DNA of 10,534 bases from Isohypsibius dastychi (taxonomy: Eukaryota; Tardigrada; Eutardigrada; Parachela; Isohypsibiidae): positions 1 through 10,534 of the forward strand of contig JAQIWT010001508.1 of the NCBI GenBank assembly GCA_034696485.1. Reading direction: 5' to 3'. The notes under the pieces are model-generated. The model was not told the DNA's origin and did not search any database. It saw only the letters and a list, made by a program, of their open reading frames with translations. Shown piece after piece: positions 1 through 7,100 of the stretch (positions within the stretch are counted from its first letter, which is position 1; the number at the start of each line of letters is the position of its first letter). Position numbers and translations under genes: made by a program.

Positions 1-400
1 ATGGGCCCCCCCCCCCCCCCCGTGACTCATCATTCCGCTCATAGTTGTATTTACTCGCATGAAGTTATTTCACATTCACGAATTCCGAGGTTCTTTGTCT
101 TTGGTTCTTGAACTGCTGGCGTACCGCACATTGAATCTGCGCATATCTGAAGAAGTTCAGAAGAATTTGATACGGTGGTCATAAAACAAGTAGCAGTATG
201 ACTACACACTTATGACCAGCGGTTGGCTCACGTCTAATATACCATTGAACAACGAGGTGCTTGTATACCTACTGGGATCGAACTCGGATCAAAAAGCATA
301 TGCATAACACTTTTGTCAAACACGTTATAATGAACAGCTGCTTTTTTGAGTGCTGAGCAAAGTAATGTTTGTCTGAGTGACAAATTCATGAAACACCCGT
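1..400. other. Intergenic, no supported gene
   Basis: Only short open frames of about 60 codons occur here, without recognisable domains or splice structure. A tRNA T-arm-like and a D-arm-like stretch near 240-290 are in the wrong order for a tRNA. The region lies downstream of the minus-strand LC8-like gene and probably holds its transcript end. Confidence 0.5.
6..21. repeat. Homopolymeric C tract (16 C)
   Basis: An uninterrupted run of 16 C follows ATGGG at the window start. A similar tract lies near the other end. Such tracts are slippage-prone low-complexity DNA and their exact length may be unreliable in an assembly. Confidence 0.9.
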
Positions 401-407
401 ACGACTT

Positions 408-413
408 TTTATT
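408..413 (-). terminator. Polyadenylation signal AATAAA of the minus-strand LC8-like gene
   Basis: AATAAA on the minus strand lies about 117 nt beyond the TAA stop at 530-532, a normal 3' UTR length for a compact invertebrate gene. It is the first canonical hexamer downstream. Use of the site is inferred. Confidence 0.55.
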
Positions 414-529
414 GATCAACAATTTAGTTAAAGAAGCCCGAAAAGTGGGAAACCCGAAGAATTCATAAGATACATCTCAGAAGAACATTAGCTTGCCTCG
501 TAGGCTGGGTAAATCTTTTTGACTAAATA

Positions 530-1178
530 TTAAATGACGAAGGTTAAAGGGCATTTTTTGACCCGCCAAATGAGATAAACATGGTCATCGCAGTACCCCG
601 TGAAAATTGTGTAGTCCTCCATGTTAGCCTGCAAGAATATGGAATTAAACGGACACGTTCGACCTGACTCCAAAACGAACACGGGGTTGAAGTTGGAACC
701 GGAAGTTCACCTACCGCTGCGGAAGCATCTGAACTTTTATCTGCAATGATGACCTGCCAGGTTCCGCCATATTCATTGGCTAGACTCTTTTTAATCCAGC
801 CAGCTTGATATTCGACCGCGCTGCCCGTTCCCACATTACACGCTGCCTTGACGAAAATAGCTGTTCTCTGCAGAGTGGCCTGACCCATATCAGTTGCCTT
901 CTCATTGTACGTCACTGGGTAGTCGCTACTTGAAGCTCTGAAATCACACGTGACGGTCATCACAAAGAACACCACGTTTGAAAAGGCCACCTCTTGTTGC
1001 GAATTGTGTTCTCCAAAGCGGTGAGGTTGGAATCGCCTGTCCATGGTGGAACCGGAATACCTGTTGCATTTCTTGAACAGGATACTTCCATTCGCCCATG
1101 TGAGTCCTTTACTGCTGATCTGCCAGCAACTTCGGCGACCAGAACGGCAGCACACACAGTGATAATCAGCGATGACAT
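530..1178 (-). CDS. Secreted LC8 (dynein light chain)-like proprotein, paralogue 1; three exons, 169 aa
   Basis: Exons are 1178-991, 937-715 and 628-530; the introns are 53 nt (phase 2) and 86 nt (phase 0), both GT-AG. The ATG has an in-frame TAA just upstream. Residues 1-19 form a hydrophobic signal peptide. A propeptide follows with two N-glycosylation sequons (N37, N51) and ends in R-N-K-R at 60-63. The mature part (64-169) carries DM at 79-80, WIKK, EYGGTW and GYC...IWRVKKC, matching the LC8 order of ADM, HIKK, KYNPTW and YFYLG, with a two-residue insertion. Cysteines 96, 150 and 163 are shared with the plus-strand paralogue. LC8 proteins act in the cytosol as dimeric hubs. Here the leader and processing site argue for export, so dynein function is unlikely; the true role is unknown. 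The domain assignment is by eye. A 229-codon frame that reads through both introns is not the product, because it loses the signal peptide and the last strands. Confidence 0.8.
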
Positions 1179-1260
1179 CTTCAAATCTTGAGGGATTTTT
1201 TATTGCTGAAAAAAAATGGAAGATAAATAACACAATCTATCTGGTCGAAATTGCTTGTGC

Positions 1261-1267
1261 TTATATA
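1261..1267 (-). promoter_or_regulatory. TATA box (TATATAA) of LC8-like paralogue 1
   Basis: TATATAA lies 83 nt upstream of the ATG on the minus strand, in the context AGTATATAAGCACAA. The plus-strand paralogue has a near-identical AGTATTTAAGCCCACAA at a comparable position. Transcription would start near 1235-1242. A TTTTTTTTCAG tract at 1206-1216 inside the predicted leader resembles a splice acceptor and could mean an untranslated intron. Confidence 0.6.
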
Positions 1268-1269
1268 CT

Positions 1270-2520
1270 TAGTTTGAAGTTGTGTGGATGAGTTAGCTGA
1301 TGAAATTTCTTCTGCCCCAAGCGACAGGTGCTGAACTCCCAAGAAGAACTCAAGGTCAGCTGTTGGTTTCTGATTCATTGGCTGATGTAATATTTCACCA
1401 ATACCATCCGATGACAACAACCGCATAAATTTAAATAAATCAACAAACTGATTCCGCAAGCTCACGTTCCAGGGTCATTTAATATTCAGTTGGAGAATTC
1501 GCCGAAACGTTCAACGCAAACTACGCTTCAAACCGTTGCGAAGACATTAAAGCATAATGAAAATAAATGCAGTACATTCGCTTTCTTGGTGCCTCGACAA
1601 TACGCGTACACTGCACTATGACAGCGCTGGAAAACTTCGTAACAAATGCCCAGTTACAAAATCCACGACATCGAAGTTAACTGGATCACTGCCATACTGT
1701 TCCGAGTGATCTCCATTGGAACAGCTAGAATTTCCCGATGTGCGTCGAGCTCAAAAATCACCAACACCAAGAGTAAAATATATCTTAGGGTATACCATTA
1801 CAGCCATGCAGCTTTGATTAAAAAGCACAAAAAGCCGGAAAAATTTGTCAATCAATTGTTTTTCTGCTTTTACTAGAATTTAATCGGATCCCGCCAGAGG
1901 CTTCGCATCATCGTTAGGCTGCCTATAGATTTGTAGAGGATAAGCTATACCTTAAGTAAATGCGTAGGTATTCAGTTTCCTATTTCGGAGCCATCAAATC
2001 GTGGTTCACTTCTGAAACCACGATTTCTTAAAAATTTTTGAAATCTACTACATGCAGTGGAAAGTTTGTGGTCATCTAGCGTGTGTTTGTGAAGATGACA
2101 ACTGACATCAAACTGCCGCCGATTTTCGTGCTCAAAGGGTCGACCTGCTCGGTCCATCAAAAGCTCAGGAATATCTTAATGTGATGTTGAACTTCCATTT
2201 TCAACGAAATCTTATAGCATATTTGGAAGATCTGCATTTTACTATCTGGCTGAAAGTTTCATCAGAAGAATCTTTTCTCATATGCCACCCGGCATGGACT
2301 GCCAATTATGGGCATCATGATTTACGTCAGCTAATTCATACGCTGCGCAAAATTTGAATTAATTAACGATTCCCTGCCGAGAAATCTGAAACATCCTGTC
2401 TAATTATTCATGAAAAATTCCGTCCAAGAAAATGATGCGCCGAATTGCAAATTTCCGGCTACGTTGCATCAGCATTTGAGCCTGACACCCTGCGGCAGCA
2501 AAGTGCTCATCTTCTCTGGT
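1270..2520. other. Shared 5' intergenic region between divergent LC8-like genes
   Basis: About 1.25 kb separates the two divergent promoters. The longest open frames here (76 and 94 codons) look like chance: no domain, no splice partners and ordinary low-complexity composition. The region includes a perfect 11-bp-arm hairpin at 1996-2026. It is the natural place for shared control elements, but none is recognisable beyond the TATA boxes. Confidence 0.5.
1996..2026. repeat. Inverted repeat, 11-bp perfect arms, 9-nt loop
   Basis: Arms AAATCGTGGTT (1996-2006) and AACCACGATTT (2016-2026) are exact reverse complements around a 9-nt loop. It lies in the spacer between the two divergent genes, about 730 bp upstream of the paralogue 1 TATA box and 500 bp upstream of the paralogue 2 TATA element. 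Function unknown. Confidence 0.75.
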
Positions 2521-2524
2521 GTAG

Positions 2525-2532
2525 TATTTAAG
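2525..2532 (+). promoter_or_regulatory. TATA-like element (TATTTAAG) of LC8-like paralogue 2, with initiator-like TCATT
   Basis: TATTTAAG starts 64 nt upstream of the ATG. A TCATT motif at 2556-2560 places a possible start A (2558) 33 nt downstream of the element's first T, the expected TATA-initiator spacing. The surrounding AGTATTTAAGC matches the paralogue 1 promoter. Confidence 0.5.
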
Positions 2533-2588
2533 CCCACAAAATTACAGTTTGAACTTCATTCAATCATAAAACTTTTTCAACCTAAAAA

Positions 2589-3182
2589 ATGACTTCACTC
2601 ACCGTTAAAGCTCTGCTCTTCTCATTCTCGCTCGTATGCATTCCAGCGTTGTCACCATCTCACCTCGATCTGCCATTCATGCAACTCGACTTGGACAAAC
2701 TCGAGCTGTCAACGCACGATCTTGGACAAACCAATGGCGGGCGTTCGAAAAGGTGACCTCCTTAGTTCTGTCGATTTTTGCACTTGGCAATCCGTATTTC
2801 ATTCATACAGGGCAGCCAGTGATGAATACCCCGCTGTGACGGACCATTCGACGACAGACATGGGGCCTTTCACCACACTCGCCACTGAGGCTTTCGTGGA
2901 GGTGGCCTGCAACTACTACAGCGGTATTTCTGGCCAGTCCACGTATTTGAAGAAGCTGATGGACAAGACTTATGGTGGTTACTGGAGCGTTGTTGTCAGT
3001 GAGGTGACCTCTGATCTGTTTGCGGCGGTAAATGAAGCAATGAACCCCCATTTGTGCCTATGCGTTGATGTTCGTGTTTTTCGCAGAACCCGTACATCGC
3101 GAAGACCTATTACAAAGGTAAATGCCACCGTTATCGTTACATGATTTGGCAAGACGACAAATGCTCCCGAATTGTGCTTTGA
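2589..3182 (+). CDS. Secreted LC8 (dynein light chain)-like proprotein, paralogue 2; three exons, 158 aa
   Basis: Exons are 2589-2752, 2811-3027 and 3087-3182; introns are 58 nt (phase 2) and 59 nt (phase 0), GT-AG, at exactly the positions used in paralogue 1. An in-frame TAA ends one codon before AAA-ATG, fixing the start. Residues 1-21 form a signal peptide. The propeptide ends in R-S-K-R (52-55), whose last Arg codon is split by intron 1, so exons 2-3 encode the whole mature domain (56-158). From D-M (71-72) to W113 it aligns without gaps to the 43 residues of LC8 from D-M to W54, sharing A, Y, KK, DK, Y and W. The gapless alignment runs on to the Y-x-G turn (YYKG versus FYLG). Cys88, Cys140 and Cys153 match paralogue 1. 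The residues LC8 uses to grip partner peptides (around F62-G-S-Y) are not kept. Export is inferred; function is unknown. Its 3' end faces the receptor gene. Confidence 0.8.
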
Positions 3183-3386
3183 ATATTCTACGCAGTCAGG
3201 CATGGTGCGGACCAAAAAAAACAGATCTTCCGCTTCTAGTTTCTGATTCTCCATCTTTGCACAGGATTTTGTATCGATAATCACCAAGAATCAAATTTTT
3301 GAGGTTTTTTTGCGTTTTGTGTTGTTTTTTCTTTATTCGACCTGTTGGTCGCTTTGATTGGTCACTTTTACTCAGAATTTAGGACG

Positions 3387-3392
3387 AATAAA
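3387..3392 (+). terminator. Polyadenylation signal AATAAA of LC8-like paralogue 2
   Basis: AATAAA lies 205 nt beyond the TGA stop (3180-3182), following T-rich DNA. It is the first canonical hexamer on the plus strand downstream of the gene. Confidence 0.5.
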
Positions 3393-3526
3393 AACGGTAG
3401 CAAAACAAATCGACTGGTACACCAATTTACTCATAGAGTTGAAAGGTCAGAAAACAAGACCTTCATCTTTAAATGGAAACCTCCAAGGTCCAGCCACTCT
3501 TGGCAACTGTGCCTTTTGTGGCACAT

Positions 3527-3532
3527 TTTATT
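3527..3532 (-). terminator. Candidate polyadenylation signal of the receptor gene
   Basis: AATAAA on the minus strand, about 400 nt beyond the receptor stop. A second hexamer lies at 3332-3337. If the second is used, the receptor's 3' end overlaps the 3' UTR of the convergent LC8-like gene. Confidence 0.4.
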
Positions 3533-3932
3533 CCAATACACAAGACGTGTCTGATTCCTGACTGAACCAAAAAGAAAAGAAAAGTTCGCTCAAATGTAAG
3601 CTGAGTGACCTCAAAGTCAGCACTTGGTAATCTCCAGCAACTTTTCTTGCATGCTTTCAAAATAGTTCGGCAGGAATACGAAAACTAATACGCCAAAAAG
3701 TTATTGGTTCGCCATGATGCAACATATGCAAACCTCGCAACACTTCAGAAAGCCAGGGCATAACAATGAAGCTAAGAAAGATGCGTGTGGAATGTGGACG
3801 GTTATGACAGCAACACATACGAATGGACATTTAGCGGCATGATTTCAATTCAGAGACACAGTCTATCATTCCCCAAGTTTTCGTTCACAAGCCTCATTGA
3901 TTCTTTGAACATCTTGAAATATCCAACCAGCT

Positions 3933-4105
3933 TCATTTCAACAACGAATGTGATTCCGGGGACATGGGCGGCTTGCGGTATGGCGCACTGATGCGTCGGG
4001 CTTGTGGGCTGTAGCTCATTGACTGGGTGGTTGTGGACATGGATCGCATAGCCACTGTATGAGGTGACATCAGCTCCATGAAGGACATTTGATTTCGCTT
4101 GGACT
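3933..4105 (-). other. Receptor exon 7: cytoplasmic tail
   Basis: The acceptor TTTCATCAG joins in phase 1 to the donor AAAA|GTAAGG of exon 6 and opens 56 codons ending in LLK-stop. The encoded tail (392-447) has SMSTTTQSMSYSP, RRIS and PMSPES, many candidate sites for GRK, PKA or proline-directed kinases and hence for arrestin binding. No similarity supports it, only splice phase and composition. Confidence 0.7.
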
Positions 4106-7100
4106 CTGATGAAATAAAATGTTCAATCGTAATTCATTCCATTGATGGATTTGCATTCAGCATAGTAATTCTGGCTTAAAACGAAGCTTACTTTTTCAAA
4201 CCTTACTTTTCTGGCATAGAAGGATTTTGAAGAAAGCCGCTCGGAATTTCTTGCTGAAAACGGTGTAGAGAAAAGGATTCAAAGTGCTGTTGAAATACTG
4301 CAAAATACAAATTTCGTCATCTTAATATCATCAACCTAATTTCTGTACAGTAGCTTACCACGAGAGTTTTGCAGAACAGGACAAACCACATGTTCATGAA
4401 TTTCTTGTGCGCGATGGAGTTGTAGACTAGCAGACCACGGTATGGTGCCCACAAAATGGCAAAACTGACCACAACGACAATCAGCATTTTGACCACTTGG
4501 AAACGTGCTTCCACCCCAGAGCCAGGTGGCCGGTTTTTACAAGCGTCACCGTAAGCGCTGTTGAGACGTTCTCGGGAGGCCATCATCACGTCTCTGTCCG
4601 GGGACAAGCCCAGCGTTGTCCTGTAACTGAGAGACATTGAAGCTGCGAAACCAGACAAACTTAGCTTATCAGTATCTATCCATTCCGTATTCTGAATCAG
4701 TATGAGAAACAACACGAGTTCCATAGTGAGCACGACCTTGAGTTTCTTATTCCGGTATGAGGAAAACGTCTACTGGAAAACGTCTGTTCGATAGCAATAC
4801 CGGTAGTTTCAGAACAAAACCGACGAAAATGTCCATCATAAAAAATGATGGGAAACCACAAACCCAAGCTTGAAAGTTTACGATCCCCGCCTTAGCAAAG
4901 CCCTGGCTTCTTCCAGTACTGACCTCCCACTAAATAATGATGGACTCTTAAATTAATCATGGCCCTTGGGGTTGAGATCTGATTTGACAATTCACATGTC
5001 CAATTCAGATGTTCCCGGGGACTTCGAATGACCATAATGTTTGTACCTTGTTTTAAGAAACAAGGTACTTTGCTTTTAAAACCAAAAATCTCAGTAAAAA
5101 CCAAATATCGCAGAAGCATTTTTGTCGAATATTTTCAAAGATGTCAACGTTGCCGGACACGAGGAGACCAAATGCGAAAACTTCACTCTGCATCCAAATC
5201 GCGGAAAGAGGAAACCCATCTCAAACAGCAAGATGTTCATGCCGAAGCCAGACTACGTTTCAAGATTACAGGTGTGCCCCATAGGCATGACGTTTCAGAA
5301 GTTCGAATTACCGTGCACCATCTCAGTCACTGTAACCCAAGGTTGCGTATTCATAGCACACAGTGATGCATATCCTCATCTGGTTTACTAGAGGATCTCC
5401 ACACTGAAAGTATCTCCTGCGTTTCCTACGTGATTCTCGCGAAATGGGCTCCCGTTATACGCTAGTAATCAATAAAATTTTGTTGTACCTTGTTGGTTTG
5501 CAGTCGGGTGAAATAGCGCTAATTTTGCGGTGCAGCTCATGTTTCTTCATGCTCCGGAAAATGACGTACCCAATCCTGGCATAGAGGATGATTGAGATAA
5601 TTAAGGGCATGGCGTAAAAGATGACAAAATCGGCCAAGAAGACAATCAGGTATGTTTCACGGGTCAGTCGGTAATCACAGTATGTCAGACCCTGTACGTC
5701 AGCCAGGTTAAGCGGTCGGGTTGTCGTGAAGTACAGCCAGGGGCAACAGTAAGCCAAGACGAAGATCCAGACAGCTAGGATGATATTGCGCGCTCGCGTT
5801 ACCGTGCACACTTTTTGCGAGTGCATCGGATGACAGATCGCAATATACCTGAAAAGATCACAAGCCCTTCAGAATTACGCAATTACATTTTTTTGTTTTT
5901 AATCTGCGCGATCACCTTTCTTTCAGAACCGCAGTTTAAAAAATGTCGTTCCGAACAAAAACAAACCCTGTCACATTCAATTCCAAAATGGATTTTGAAA
6001 ATATGACCGATGAAAAAATTCAGTTGTTATCAAATTAAAAATGGTGTCAGTTTTTGTTTTCAAGTGACAGTCATTTTTTTAAATTTAACGGAATAGGGAA
6101 AATAAAATCCTGGGAAGAGCGTGACTGACCTTTCAACGGTGAATGCGAGGATGCTGCGAAAACAAAAACAGACCATGTTATTGAGAACAAAACTTGTAAA
6201 CCATCTCAGCTTGAAGTTATTGCCAATTTTCATGGGCATTTTATATTCTGAATGGAGCGATTTGTTCCCAATATAACGCGACTGAGAGCTTCGCTTATCG
6301 GTTCTTAAGATTCCTCTTACGGGCTCTGCCAGTGAATGCATCGATTAACTTTTTTTCTTGTTTTTGGAAATCTGAGGATTTTCTCTCAATGAGCAGACAA
6401 GACGAGGAAGAATAGCACGAAATCTAAGATGATTTTGACCGTCTGAAAAGGGTGATTTCGGCAACACCAGTTTGAGAGGAAAAATCGATGATTCGAAAAA
6501 AAGTAATTGTGATGGGAACATAATACTGTTGCTCGACATGCTAATTCCAGGGCGTTATTCGAGGACAGATTTAAGACTGAATCAGACTGATACAAGAAAT
6601 CTGGAACGTTCTGTGCATAATGAGGATGAAATTCGCTATCGTCAGTTTTCCAGTGTGTGATCGTAAATTAACTGTAAACCGTAGAAAGGTCGTTTGCAAA
6701 TTCTCCGGCAAGACAAATAAACGATCGAAAATGTATGCCGTATAGCATTCCTCTCAAACTGTTCAGAAATAAAGAAGTACAGTAATTAATTACTGTAAAT
6801 ATTAATATAAACGTACGGATAATATAAAACCTTATTTTTAGCTAAGTGCGGTTATTGAAACAATTATGAAATGATTCAAAAATAACGGAAATACAATTAA
6901 ACAACTACATTCGAAAAATAACAATCAAGTCAGTTGATATAATTACAATAAAAATCTGAAATAAATCGGAACGGATTTTAATGAATTTGGAAATGCGAAT
7001 GACAAGTTTAATTCGATGTTGGTACAGTCCTTGTATTTATCAATTCTGGATTTATTCTGGATTCTTAACTAAATTCTCTGTAACTAACCAAACGACAAAA

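Larger units (their letters stand above)
4624..5488 (-). other. Receptor intron 4 (about 865 nt)
   Basis: Donor AG|GTACAA. It contains an 11-bp-arm hairpin at 5043-5068, an 11-bp direct repeat GGAAAACGTCT at 4761-4771 and 4775-4785, and on the opposite strand an 89-codon open frame (5122-5391). A small unrecognised loop-3 exon inside cannot be excluded. Confidence 0.6.

Noticed and set aside
241-290. tRNA-like pieces on the minus strand (T-arm-like GAGTTCGATCCC and D-arm-like GTTCAATGGTA)
   Set aside because: The T-arm-like part lies 5' of the D-arm-like part, the reverse of tRNA order, and neither forms a paired stem of the right size. A permuted tRNA or SINE remnant is not supported by anything else.
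1206-1216. TTTTTTTTCAG before the minus-strand gene as a spliced-leader trans-splice site
   Set aside because: A single pyrimidine-AG tract is not evidence of trans-splicing. The plus-strand paralogue lacks an equivalent tract and a nearby TATA box explains transcription.
544-1233. Single 229-codon open frame on the minus strand as the gene product
   Set aside because: It runs through two introns, replaces the signal peptide with an unlike sequence and loses the final LC8-like strands. The three-exon model matches the paralogue in sequence, intron position and phase.
530-3182. Calling the two genes cytoplasmic dynein light chains
   Set aside because: Signal peptide, RxKR site, glycosylation sequons in the pro-region of one copy and added cysteines do not fit a cytosolic dynein subunit. 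Only the fold resemblance is claimed.
3358-3561. 67-codon plus-strand frame between the convergent genes
   Set aside because: It lies in the combined 3' UTR zone, overlaps the AATAAA of the LC8-like gene, shows no domain and has no splice partner.
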